From Sphagnum compactum (taxonomy: Eukaryota; Bryophyta; Sphagnopsida; Sphagnales), in assembly GCA_965153455.1 (NCBI GenBank), contig OZ234496.1, forward strand, positions 2,542,001 through 2,606,000: a stretch of DNA of 64,000 nucleotides. Reading direction: 5' to 3'. The translations under genes and the position numbers were made by a program. The notes under the pieces were generated by a model. That model did no database searches and was not told the origin of the DNA. It was given only the letters and a program-made list of their open reading frames with translations. How positions within the stretch are numbered: position 1 is the stretch's first letter; every line of letters begins with the position of its first letter. Shown piece after piece: positions 22,494 through 34,343 of the stretch.

Positions 22494-24040
22494 ATGACGA
22501 TCAGCCAGCACTCGGTGAAGCTTGCATGGCTCGTCCAGCAGAGCGCAACCATTGCTGCAAGTTCGTGTTCTCGTCTCTATCTCACTCCTCTACTCGTCCT
22601 CATTTCTACCACGATGGGCAAATTCCTGGATCCTGGGATTGCAATGACTACTCGAGGAGCTCGACCGTCGTCGTTGCAGAATCGGTAAGAAGAAGAGGGC
22701 ATCGGACATGCGTGGAACGGAATGGAATGCAGCAATTTATTAAGTTGCAGAATGTGAGGTACGCGTGCACAACATCGGGTGTGGGCGGCGGAGGAGAGGG
22801 TTTGCATTTTGGAGAAGAAGAGATGGTGCAGGCAGCTTGCAGAGATACAGTATTCTGCTATTTATCATGTCGTTGGAACTGATGAAATGGTTTTCCTTTC
22901 TTCATGGTGGAATGCTTTCCTCTGCAATATCATAACATGTTCATGAGGAAATAAGAACGGAAGGAAAAAGATTGCAGATACTTAGACATTCCTGAGCACT
23001 TCTGCAGTAATCGTAGTGTATTGAAAGAGCGCAGATTGACGAATTCATTTTGTTAATGAAGATCTCATGTTGCTTGTCCATCTGCTTCTATCTTGCAGGG
23101 GTATGATCCCAAGGTTACAGAGGTGAATCAAGCATGGATGAAGGCACTCTTTCAGAAGCAAGAGCTCAGGGTGAATACCATTTTCAAGCATGAGTAGTAC
23201 CATGGATGATGGGATGAGTATTGGTACACGAGAGTTCCAGACCCATGTTTTTTCCAAAGTCTTTCATACGGTTGACTCACTGGTTATTGTGTGACCATGT
23301 CAGGCAGAAAAATCCCTTCACACCTCTGATGGGAGCTTTCTTGCAAGCTCCAATCTTCATAAGCTTCTTCTTTGCTGTAAGCCTTCCTTCTCACTGCTCT
23401 CAAGAAGCACAGTGATACCACAAAGTCTCACTTGTTCCATATTATGTTCATTCACTCAGATGCTTGTGTTTTGGTGATGTTGCTGAGCCAGGTGTGATAG
23501 CACAAAATTCTGGAGGGAGTCGGTTTCTTGAATTTCTTTTGAAGTTGAACTCTTCCTGAAGAATTTGGTCCTGGTCTGACTTGGATTTTATGCAATTGTA
23601 GAGTAGAAACATGGCAGGGAAGTTACCTTCATTCAAGGAAGGTGGAGCTTTGCGGTTCACTGACCGTACCACTCCCAACAGCTTCTTCATCTAGCCTGTC
23701 ATGAGTGTCCTTGCTACTCTTTTGAATGTTGAGGTTTGTGCTCTCTCTCTCTCTCTCCCTCTCTCTGAAGGTGACATATACTACACTTGCAAAATTTTGG
23801 ATGTCATTGACACAATAGTGTAGCTTCTGCCAAAAGAGTTGGTCCTGGGCATGAGTTCCTTGGAGACCAGGTTTATTCAAACATAGATGAGGATGATGGA
23901 TGCAGTTGGGAGCAGTAGATGTCATGCAATGACAACCCATGATGAGCAAGATGAAAATGTTCGTCTGCGGATTTGCCATCTTGATCATTCCTGCTACTGT
24001 TAGTTTCCCCAAAGTGACACGAGCTTCTTCTATCCATCTC

Positions 24041-24097
<57 letters not shown>

Positions 24098-24480
24098 GTT
24101 TTCTCTCACATTGACCAAGTAATGTGTTTTTGTCTACATCAAATGCACGGGCACTTTTCTGCTCATTGCTGCAAACTCTCGGCAAGTTTTCATTTTCAGA
24201 TCACTTTTGTACTGGGAGGAGTCATCATCATATTATGAAGTTTTCTGGCCTGAAATTAGTGTCTTCTCTTATGAGCTTGCGGTTTATGGTAAGCTGTTGC
24301 TTTTGTATTTCTGTTGATGTTTTTCACTTCTCTGTAGTGTTCCAAGGTCCTAAAATGCAGTTTTTTTGTCTGTGATCAGTTTTGAAGCAACCTGCAATCA
24401 AGAAGGCAGTGGGAATTCCTGAGATTGCACATCTAGCACCACCACTGAGTGAGGCACCAGTAGCTGGAACATCCATTGTA
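22494..24480 (+). pseudogene. OXA1/YidC/ALB3-type membrane insertase pseudogene
   Basis: Intact relatives insert proteins into the mitochondrial inner or thylakoid membrane. A first exon from ATG 22494 (MTISQHSVKLAWLVQQSATI) ends at a good donor, GTAAGA. Exon 23099-23170 gives YDPKVTEVNQAWMKALFQKQ. Exon 23304-23376 gives NPFTPLMGAFLQAPIFISFF, the OXA1 signature. Exon 23602-23733 gives SRNMAGKLPSFKEGGALRFT, then SFFI, an in-frame TAG (23692-23694) where the family has Leu, then PVMSVLATLLNVE. Further on, QPMMSKMKMFVCGF with ILIIPATVSFPK is preceded by stops. A degenerate CYW/TSN region is near 24230-24290. VLKQPAIKKAVGIPE begins at 24380. Exon 2 to exon 3 phases do not match. Introns survive, so this is a decayed gene rather than a retrocopy. 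Organelle target is unknown. Confidence 0.85.
24043..24095. repeat. (CT)n microsatellite, 53 bp
   Basis: A pure CT run lies in what would be an intron of the OXA1-like pseudogene. A shorter CT tract lies near 23741-23767 in the preceding intron. Confidence 0.95.
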
Positions 24481-25347
24481 ACATGGAGTCAATATCCAAA
24501 ACAGATGAAGGACAGGAGAAAGTTCTTCTCCTTAGCAATTTCTAATTTGATTCTCCTGAAAGAATCATTGGCAAGATCGGGGGCGCAAGAAACATGTTAC
24601 AAGGTAGTTGCATTTTTTTTCTCATTCTTACATTGCATGGATGATGACACATCACCATCCCAGATTTTTGTCACTGAAGAAACCTTGCTCACACCAAGGA
24701 CCTGGCTTGGAGCTTTGATATTTGGCCCTTTGCTAGATGTAGTTCCATAGCTGACAATTGCACAAGCTGTAGAGAAATCCCAAAGGATGATCAGTTTTGC
24801 AGCACTGCATGTGTGCTTTGAATTGCAAGTCAAGCCATGTAAGATTGTGGTAAGAGGTTGAAGGTTTTATACTAATTTTGTACAAGACTCCAGTAAAACT
24901 ATTCATGATAACTCTCTACAATCTGAAGCTTGGTTGCATTATGATGCTTGGAAGAATCACGCAAGCATACCAGATGGCAATCCAGAGTGAAGGCTTTCAG
25001 GTTATAGCTGCACACATTGGTTTTCTGTCGCAGTTGTAACCTCAAAGTGGCATCTGTTTATCTTGCTGATGACTAAAGAATTGCCTACAGGCAGCACTCC
25101 AGAAGGTTAAGGTTTTGTGTCCAACTTCTGATTCCAGACAAAGACCTGGCTTTCCAGATACTGCTGCATTGTCTGAAAAAGATTGGATGCTGCTTGAAGT
25201 AGAAGCAAAGTCCCTTATCACATATCAAGCAAGCAAAGAAATCGTGCAACCAGTTGAACATTTCTAGCAGGTGCTAGAACTCGTTCCACTCTGTTCTCTT
25301 GGTGAAGACACAGTGCCATTATAGAGACTCAAAATTTGCGAGTCTTT
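24481..25347. other. Sequence downstream of OXA1-like pseudogene
   Basis: No domain was recognised. A frame near 25090-25267 (begins AALQKVKVLCPTSDSRQRPG) follows an acceptor-like CAG and is protein-like. It could be a C-terminal extension of the OXA1-like gene, but I cannot place it. Confidence 0.3.
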
Positions 25348-25715
25348 AGGGTTTAGAGCTTGCCGAACCCTAAACCCTCAAGAACCCCATGTTGTTACTT
25401 GTTACCACCACCATTCGAAGATGATGATGATGAGAATTGCATGAGAAGATTCGAAGGTGTTTCTGGTCATGGACATCACTACTACTCTTGTTTTGTCACG
25501 GGAATTGCGCAACTTTCAAGTTTCTGGAAACTAGGGTTTGGAGCTCGCAAAACCCTAGACTCTCAAGAACCCCAAGTTGTTACCACCACCATTCGAAGAT
25601 GATGCTGAGAATTCCACGAGAAGATCCAAAGGGTTTTTTGGTCATGGACATCCCTACTAATCTTGTTCTGTCACGGGGATTGCGTAACTTTCAAGTGACT
25701 GGAAATTTGGGATGG
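25348..25715. repeat. Diverged tandem duplication, period 185 bp, 2 copies
   Basis: AGGGTTTAGAGCTTGC at 25348 recurs as AGGGTTTGGAGCTCGC at 25533. Both units continue with ACCCTAAACCCTCAAGAACC or a close variant, CACCACCATTCGAAGATGATG, TGGTCATGGACATC, CTTGTT.TGTCACGGG and AACTTTCAAGT. The pair covers the leader, and possibly upstream start codons, of the LptF/LptG-like gene. Confidence 0.95.
25366..25378. promoter_or_regulatory. Telobox-like motif
   Basis: AACCCTAAACCCT lies in the first unit of the duplicated leader. The second unit has AACCCTAGACTCT. Function is inferred only from the motif. Confidence 0.4.
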
Positions 25716-25769
25716 CCTGTTAAACGAGGCTTCAGATCTCAGAAAGTCTCCAGCAGCAGCAGCAGCATA

Positions 25770-28700
25770 ATGAGCACGACGCGATTTCGTTACTTCGCCC
25801 GTGTTCGATCCATGGATAGATTGCAGCATCATGTGTGGCCGCCACCGCTTTCATCGTCAGCAACGATTGTTTGTTGCAAAGATGAGATGCACTCGCAATT
25901 GCACCTCCCCGACCACGACCAACTCACGCGATGTTGTTGCGTAGGTAGGCATGGCGATGTGAGCTTTGAATGTGGAATGGGTAGTAGGGAAAAGAGGACA
26001 TGGTGGAATGAATGGGTGACGAAGAAGGAGCAGCAGCAGCAGCGATTGTGGAGGGGATTGATGGCCAAAACATCCATGGCGGTACTCGACAGCTACCTGC
26101 TCCAGGAGCTTCTGTCCCCTCTCTTACATGGCGCTGCTGGTTTCACTCTCCTTGGCATCTCTATAGGCACGGCCATTGTCTTCCCTTGGCTTGATTGTTC
26201 TGGTCTTTTCTATTATTTTTCTGAACGTATCCAAGGATATTTCTTGAGGATTTGTTTCTCGAGCGACTTTAGCTGTGGCAAGCTGAACGGGTGATTTGCA
26301 TTTTGGAGAATTGCAGGAGTAGCTCCAGAAGTGATGACACTGGCAGAAAAAGTGGGGCTATCATTCTCGCACTTCACTCTCTTTACAAAGATCATTCTCC
26401 TGCGACTCCCTGTGAGTTGATTGCTTCCTCTGTCTCTCAATCAATCACATTGAAGCTCCCTCTCTCGCTCATGTTCAAGCATGTTCAAGCTCACTCATAT
26501 CTCTCTCTTTCTGTCTCTTTGTGTCTCTCAGAGCTGAATTTCTGACACTTTTGTGAGCGACTCTTATAAGGTTATGAGCGCACTCAAGTGTCATGTTACC
26601 TTTCAAAGTGTTGTTGTGGAGATTTCTCTGCAATCTCACAGATATATATTCTTGACTGAAATTTTAGCTTCATACTTCTCATCTTTAACTTGGTCAACAT
26701 GTAAATTCTGTGTAATTTGGATGCTGAATCCTTAGTGCTGTCGTGGTATGCCACAGGCTTATGTTGGGTTGGCACTGCCAATGGCATCATTGCTGGCTTC
26801 TTTGCTGGCATTTGGTCGAATGGGTTCTGATTGTGAAATTATAGGTGCATTTCTTGTCCTTATGTCTTTTTTTGTCACTAACCTTTTTTAAGGTTTGTAT
26901 GCCTCTGGGAAGTATGTTTGGCCTAGAGAGAGATAGGAATGAGAATTTTCATGTCAGATTTATATTGTGCTGCTTGTGATAATGGCACTGGTTTTCCATT
27001 TTTTTCCTCTTCGCTTTCACACTGTTGCTTTTAACAACTGAATGGGGCACTGGAGGCAATTTCCAGTGTCATTGCAGTGTGCTTTCTAGTTGTTCATTTG
27101 ATATTCAGAGGTTCAAGTCACCAGTGCTCACTGTCACTTATGGGGAACAGGGTGTGGGGCATACAGCCCTACGAATGGGTGGAATCTCAACTTTGAGACT
27201 GCTACGTCCTGCTATCTTCCTCTTTTTGGCGGTCACCATATTCCACCTGTTGCTTGCAGAGGTGGGTTCATTTCCCAGGAAACTGAACCTTTGCAATGTA
27301 GATTCTGTAGTCTATTAGTGGTTCAAGTTCTTGTGTGTGTGACTTCTCACAAGTGTATTAGGGTGTCACAAAGCTCTTTCTGCTACTGCATTCAGGAAGT
27401 GATACAACGTCCTCTAAGAACAGAAAGTCATCTTGTGCCTTGGTAGCTTTTATCACTTTATTGCTGCCTGTGCATACAGGTAATCACTCCTTTGGCAAAT
27501 AAGAGTGTCAAGGAGGTGACCAGGATAGCAATCACAAGCATTGCCATGACCCACAGCCTGGATAGGAAATCTGTAAGTTTGAACCATTAGTCCCTTTTTG
27601 CTTCTTAAGAATAGTGCAATCTCTACACATATTTGCAACATACATTACGAAGTATTATACTGGTTCATTGTTTTGATAAGGTATTGTACACACATTGACA
27701 GCTGAAGGGGACATCAGCTGCCTTCAGTCAGCCTCTAATTTACCCAGAATTCGGGTATGTTCAGTTTTCTTTTCTTCATTGAGCTGTATTTTAGGTCTTG
27801 TTGAATGGATATTTACTTGCATACTGGCATGGATAGGCTACATGTTCCTATGTCCTGACATGTGCAGATGTCGTGAAGTTAGTCAGGAATAGGTGTAAGC
27901 CGGATCTTGCATGTATCCTAGCACATTAGCTAGGCAGTGCACATAGACTTTCTAAGGCTTTTGGGGTTCAAATAGTCAGGTGAATTGTTCTTGTAAGTCA
28001 CCTGATTGTAAGTTAGACATTTCCAGGGAAGCTGGTCTAGCACGCTTGCTCTATGCCCATGGTTTTGATGGAAAATCCTTGCTCAATGTCACTCTTGTAG
28101 AAATGCAGGTATCAAGTACTCCATCCCTTATGCTCCTCTGAGTCATTGCAGGTTGAATGGAATGCTTAGTTTGAATAAAATTGCATTCACCCCAAAGACT
28201 TCCCTCAAGCTGATGTCAATAGCTTTAGAGGTAACTGCATGTGCATTCATTGATGCCCACATGACTTGCTTAGTGGCATGTGCTGCAGGCTTTGGACTCT
28301 CAAGCTGCTAAACATCAAAAGGACACTCTCTCTGATTCCAAGGCAGGTAAATTCTCTTTACAGTTGCCAATTCTACCAACAAGTAATCACTTGGCATGCT
28401 CTGATTTCTTAGGTGTGGTTTGTCTTGATGACCACTGCATCAACAAATTTTATCATACTATGATAATGTTTCTCTTCAGTCAGCTCTCATGTGTGACTTA
28501 CAGAAACTCACAGGGTCCTTTCTGATGACATTACCAATGGCCCCCAATCAGATCTCATTGACTTCCACCAGACTATCAAAGGCATGCGAAACTTGACAAC
28601 TACCCTTCAAGACGAGATGATGACAGAGGAAACTATTCTTGAGCAATGAGGTGGAAGACTAGAAGTATGAAATCAGATGGTTAACAAATTTAGGAATTTG

Positions 28701-30789
28701 CAGCAGCCAAGAAGATAACTACAAGTGAAGGGGGTGCTGCTGCTGTGTGGTGCAGGAATTGGGGTGAAGAGAGTGGTAATGGCAGAAGTAGCAATATGGG
28801 ATGAAACTCTTATGATGTGGTTGTTCACTGATGGCTGTGAGTACACCCTGGGGGAAACTTATGGACTTGGTGTTAAGGATGTGCAAGGAGACTTGCAAAT
28901 GGGACCAAAAAGGACAAATGCAGGACACCTGCCTTTCCTGCAGGCAGTGAGGCAATACAAAATTCAATGTAAGTAGCACAAAGTCAATTACAAGTTGAGG
29001 ATGACCTGTATATGAAGTGTTTTTGACCAACACAGCATTTGGGCTTTGACCACTACAGCAAATCCCAGTATGTACAATGACTCCTTTGGTCAAACCAAGC
29101 TAGAGCAAGCTACTGGAAATGTGTGTAAGGCATTGATAGGCATCTAGAATGTCCATGAGATCCTGATTGCACAAGCTCTTTTAAATTCATGATTTTGATC
29201 ATGCTTAAAGAATTTTATTTCAATCGTATTTTTACAAATGCTGGGATAGTGGTGCACTCTTGTGCGTGCTGGCTCAAAAGCATGACATTGTTGCAGATGT
29301 TCCTGGACTAAGAAGAGCACTGCTGGAAATAGCAGAACTAGGTTTCAATAGGTCTTTTGATGACATGACCATTAAAGAGGTAAAAGACCTTTTTTTGCTC
29401 CTGGGTCACATTTGCATTGGCAATATGGGTATGTTGGGTGTTTGCAATAGGATCTAGGATCTGTAAGGTTTAGGCTTTTTTTTTTTTTTTTTGCCCTTTC
29501 CTTTTTGGTGCAATAAATTATGGAGCATACATTTCTATTGAGTCAGTCATGTTTTGATTGCAGGTGTCAAGACTGCAACACCTCATGCATTTAAGTCGAA
29601 ATGTGAAGGAATCACGAAAGCTCCAGGTTTGTTGAGTCTTCACTCAAATATCTTGTACTGAGCAACCTTCATTTGTTTAGCAAGTCACTGTGCTGGTTGC
29701 TTTGATAGTGAAGATGTCAACTTCTTTTGGATATATTGTTTAGGTCTGGCACATGAAATGGTCAGTAGCCCAATGGCAAGCAGTGAAACTAGTGTGAATG
29801 GGGTTTAATCTCAGATCTTGGCACATGGAATGCATAATTTTTTTGGAACTTAGTGTAATAAGACCTTTTCTCTGAAAATGGTGGAGGTCTGGTGATTGAT
29901 GAAGTTCAATGGATTGCAAGGCAGCTAGGGCTTGTAGCCATATGTTATAGCCAGAATATGCATACCCAACTAGATTGAGTCAGTGGTTTGATTGACACAG
30001 GTGAAACTACAGCAACGTATTTCTCTTCCATTTGCCAGTGTCATATTCGGCTCAGTTGGTTCACTTTTGAGTCTCCGTTTGCCAACAGAGCACAAACAGG
30101 TTGGGCTTCATCATATCCTGCATCCTTCATCCTCTTGACCTTTTGCACAGATTGTTCTTTGAAGCTTTCAAGAACTATAGTTTTCTACCACTCCATTCTG
30201 AGGTCTATCCACTCACTGTGTATGCATTTGGTGGCTGGATCTTTGAAGCTTATGAGGTATTTACACAACCTTGAACCATGCTAGAAGTCACTACTTTGAT
30301 AACTTATCATATTTTCACCTGGCTTGATCTATTTTGATTGGATTTAATTCCTTTGTGACTTTCATGGGACAGATTGGGCTGGGATTAACTCTTGCAATAG
30401 TATTTTCCTATTACACTGTCTCAGTGTTTGGATCCCTTGTGGGTCAGGTATAAAATCCCCTTTTCTCTGGTCAATAAGTTCATTTCTCTGTTCAAATGAA
30501 GGATTTAGAATTCCCTGCTGTGGATGTTATCTATTTTGCTTTGGTAAAGCTCTAAATGATGGAGGTTGATCTAATTCTTGCCAGTCACAAGTTGTTTGAA
30601 CTTGTACATCATCTTTGTTTGCACTGTGATCATGAAGGTGCACAATATCAATAGCTAGTTTAGTTTTGTGATGGATGGTCGTTGACATTCTATGTGCAGT
30701 TAGGGTACATAAATCCATATTTGGGAGCATGGCTACCAAATTTGGTTGGAGCAATATTTGCCTTGATAGTGTTGTGCACTTCAGATTAA
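25770..30789 (+). CDS. LptF/LptG (YjgP/YjgQ)-like membrane permease, probably plastid
   Basis: There are fourteen exons with GT-AG borders and matching phases throughout: 25770-26202, 26317-26411, 26757-26844, 27167-27261, 27480-27572, 27702-27754, 28027-28108, 28289-28346, 28756-28968, 29297-29379, 29564-29626, 30001-30099, 30373-30447 and 30700-30789 (TAA), about 539 residues. N-terminal membrane helices: VLDSYLLQELLSPLLHGAAG, TLAEKVGLSF, AYVGLALPMASLLASLLAFG and LRMGGISTLRLLRPAIFLFL. A soluble middle follows: VITPLANKSVKEVTRIA, QPLIYPEFGEAGLARLLYAH, AEVAIWDETLMMWLFTDG. C-terminal helices: LQQRISLPFASVIFGSVGSL, IGLGLTLAIVFSYYTVSVFG, LGYINPYLGAWLPNL. This two-bundle plan around a beta-jellyroll matches bacterial LptF/LptG, permease subunits of a lipid-exporting ABC transporter. 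The basic, Ser-rich N-terminus resembles a plastid transit peptide. Upstream in-frame ATGs at 25437, 25599 and 25602 are alternatives. The exon 1 donor is the least certain. Substrate and ABC partner are unknown. Confidence 0.87.
26543..26650. repeat. Dispersed repeat, copy A, in an intron
   Basis: TGACACTTTTGTGAGCGACT, then TATAAGGTTATGAGCGCACTC, GTGTCATGTTACC, GTGTTGTTG and ATTTCTCTGCAATCTCACAG. The same ordered words occur near 43001 and 62879. This copy sits in the second intron of the LptF/LptG-like gene. Confidence 0.8.
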
Positions 30790-33700
30790 CAGTCTGCGAT
30801 TCGGAATTGCAAAGCTGGTTAGTCAAAGCACTTGCTCCACAAGAGGATTCCAAATCATGAAACACCAGTATTACTTTGAGTGATTAAACTGAACTGTAAA
30901 AGTCTCGGTCTCTAGAGGGTAGTGGTGCAAATCTTGAACATCAGGTTTAAGGATTGGGGTTTGGTACTTTTACAAACCAGAGTATGGCAATTGATTAAGC
31001 TTCTTTATCTGAACCTCTAAATGTTGTGCACGCTTTTTCATAGGTGGTGCCTCTACAAAACTGGAGCAGAAATTGAGATACACAAGTTGCAAGGCTGAGC
31101 AGAATACTTGTAACTGAGCGAGTAGTTCTTTTGCTTTATGTAGTTTTGGACTCAGATGCAAGAGTGCAACCTGACTTTATAATGCTTGGATGTGTGGATG
31201 CAGCTCATACTTTAGCTTTATTGCAAAGTATTGCAAGTTCCGACTTCATCAGAAACTTCCATTTGCATGCAAATCAACCAATTCCAATTTCAATACTTAT
31301 GTGGCAAGCTTTGTAAGTTTGTGAAGGGATATTAATGACCTGAAGTATCAAGAAGGCTTTCACATCTCCCAACACATATTGAAGAACTTTTAAGGTGCAT
31401 CAAGCCTGTTACAGTGTGACAATGAACACACTAATTGTGTACATTGTTACAGTTTACAGTCTTCATTCTGTTACAATGTGACTGTAACAGTAGTCTCATA
31501 AGGATACTTTCTGAAATTCTGGAACCATAAGTTTTGGAACCTTAAAAGTTGGAACCCTACAATTTGGAATCAGAAGTTCTTGTGAGTGTTTGGGCTCATG
31601 TTTGATCACTAGAAACTAACCCTCACTTGTTTGAATTCCTTGTGTTGTTCACTATTTGGATATTGTGAAATTGCCTTGGGTAAGGAGCATGTTCAATAAA
31701 GTCGAACTATGAATTTTGTGATCAAAATGCATATGTGTCTTATATATTTACAAGATTTTGAAGGATTTAGAGACTTTCAAATTTTTTTAAACTAAATATG
31801 GATATCTATTCTTAACTTTGAAAATCAATCTTGGGAGAGTATGATTGTTTGTGATGCGTGGTGGACATTGGAGGATTGTTTGACTTTTGAAGTAGATGAA
31901 TGCAAAAACCTTGTGTTGGTTAGTTTTTTTTTAAAACAATGCGAAAAATTGCATGAAAGATTTGTAACCTCTCTACTTTTTTTTGTTTAGTTGAAAAGGA
32001 ATGTTTTACTATGAGGTTACTTTATGGGGTTCATGTTGAAGATGAGAAACATAATTTTGATAACTAAAAAGTTATCAACACATTAATAATTGCAAGTTGG
32101 ACAAAGGTGAATGTCATGATAGAAATGGTTTCATCATGCAATATACATTGTAGCACACATTTTATATCCATTGTGGTATCATACTCTAGTTAATATTTCC
32201 TCTAAGCTACAAAACTGATAAATATTTTATTTGAACATTTATTACTTTAATCCCACAAATGAAAATGCATTGAATGATGAAATCCAAAGTTGTTTCTACA
32301 CAATGAAGGTTCTTTTTGTGAGAACGTATAAACTTGCAAAACATCATGTTGGCCTTCATATATTGGTGTGAGAATTTTGAAAGACATTTTTCCAAATTTA
32401 AAACTTTCACACCAAGAGCATTATCACAAAATTATAGTTCCTTAGTTTGTGAACATAATTAAAGTGTTTTTAACCTTTTGTAATTATTTCTTAGAATATT
32501 CATTTGAGGATGCAAGAAATATAATAGTTATTACAACAAATGAAGATGAGTTGAATGGCTAAAAGATTCACCAAGATGATGATACAAAGAATCAACAAGT
32601 TGTAAAAGATGATTCAAAATTTTAAAAGATTTTGCAATGTATTCAACCACAATTTGGGATATATGAGATCTATATAACTATTAAGGGCTAAATTACTGGA
32701 TCAAAAATTGACATTGGATTTTATTGTTTATTTTAATAATTTAATAATTCAAATTATTGGTAGTAGGTAGGTAGGAGTGGCTGAAAAAAAATTATTCCTA
32801 TTGTTTTAAAGGTATCAATTGTCTCCATTATTTTAGTTAGTATTCAAAAAGAATGTGTTAAGTGGAATTTGATCCAATTAAGTTGTTTGAATTTAGTCAC
32901 TAATATAGGACCTTGGTTGACTTTGGAGGATTGTTTAGGTGGCCATGGATGCCCTTGTTATAGAAGATAGGTATTTTGTTACCCACCTATTTACTTGGGG
33001 TTTTTTTGGGTGTGGAAAAAGAAAGTTGAAATTGGTTAGAAGACGTATGTTCATCATTTTAGATATAGTTTTGTGTGTGTCATAGAATAGATTAGACCTA
33101 AATAAGGGTTACAATAATGACTAAACTATTGTAATACATTTTCAACAACTCTATAATGTGTGCCCTTGTGAAACAAATGCAAAAATTGTGGGTTATATTT
33201 TCAATTTGTGTGGGTTACTTTCATTACTAAAATGTGTGTTACTTAAAGACAAATGTGTGTTGAAGTTTCTTCATAGTAGAAAGGCCTTCAAAAATAATCC
33301 TAGTAGAATGGCCTTCAAAAATTCACTATTGGAGTTGTTATACTACTAGACTTTTTTGTTAAAGACCACAATGATGTCATGGACACCAACTTCACCATCT
33401 TCAACATCATTGTCAACATCATCACAGATGAATTTCATCCATTTTTATCTACAATGGATGAAGTTCATCCATTATTGACTTGTATTTTATTTACAATAGA
33501 CTCATCATTCATTTGTAGTTGACATATACTTCATTTCTAATTCATTTATAATTTATTACAATTCATTTATATTTCAAAAACATACACATGAGGACACATA
33601 AAAAGTATTCAAAAATATGCACAAAATTTACATTACATAATAATGTTTTTTTTAAATGATACTTATCAAACCTATTTACATAAATCATCATATTTGTCCC

Positions 33701-34343
33701 AAGGCATTCTCAACTTTGATGCATTCAAACTTCATGGAATCTTGGGTGCCACTTCAAAAATAATCTCAAGTTACACATGTGTAAGACCGATGCTTAGAAG
33801 CAGATAAAATCTTAAATTGTTTAATCTACTCATGATTTGAAAAGGTGGCCTTAAGGCTTTGGGTCAATCAATCACATTATCTAATTTTTATTATTTTAAC
33901 TTGGACATATTTGAAACAAATGCCAACACAAGTGAGTTTACCAAGGAACTGGTCAATGGATAATTAAGCAGTTTTAGACATTATCATTTGAATGTGAAGG
34001 ACATTAATTAAATGTTTGTTGTAATGGTGGGCTAAGCATGAATCCATGTGACCAACAATTGTTTCTCTTGCTCATCAAATTTTTAGTATTGTTGGTATTG
34101 TTGGATCTTAAATCGAAACAAAAATGTATATTTTCTTTGTTAGGATCCTTACTAATGTAATGAGATATGTTGTCTCCAATCAAAGAACTTAAATAAGTTG
34201 ATCTTTGTGGATAAAAATTGGTCAAATGATTGTTGAGTTAATTTTAAATCACCTTCAAACCTAATGGATTTGATTGAGATCAAAATTAAATTAGAAAAAA
34301 AATTAAAGGAATGTGAAGGTGCATTTCAATGGGATGAAATTAT
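30790..34343. other. 3' UTR of the permease gene, then AT-rich intergenic DNA
   Basis: Past about 31.3 kb the sequence becomes AT-rich with only short ORFs. I see no gene, RNA or clear mobile element before the Copia LTR at 34344. A (T)18-type run and several A/T homopolymers are present. Confidence 0.5.

Noticed and set aside
23939-24238. ORF with long SLSLSL run as a protein
   Set aside because: The run is the CT microsatellite; only the short QPMMSKMKMFVCGF/SFPK part belongs to the OXA1-like pseudogene.
28515-28650. Helical peptide (DLIDFHQTIKGMRNLTTTLQ) as a SNARE-like gene fragment
   Set aside because: It lies inside an intron of the permease gene that splices in phase without it, and no SNARE zero-layer or membrane anchor was seen.
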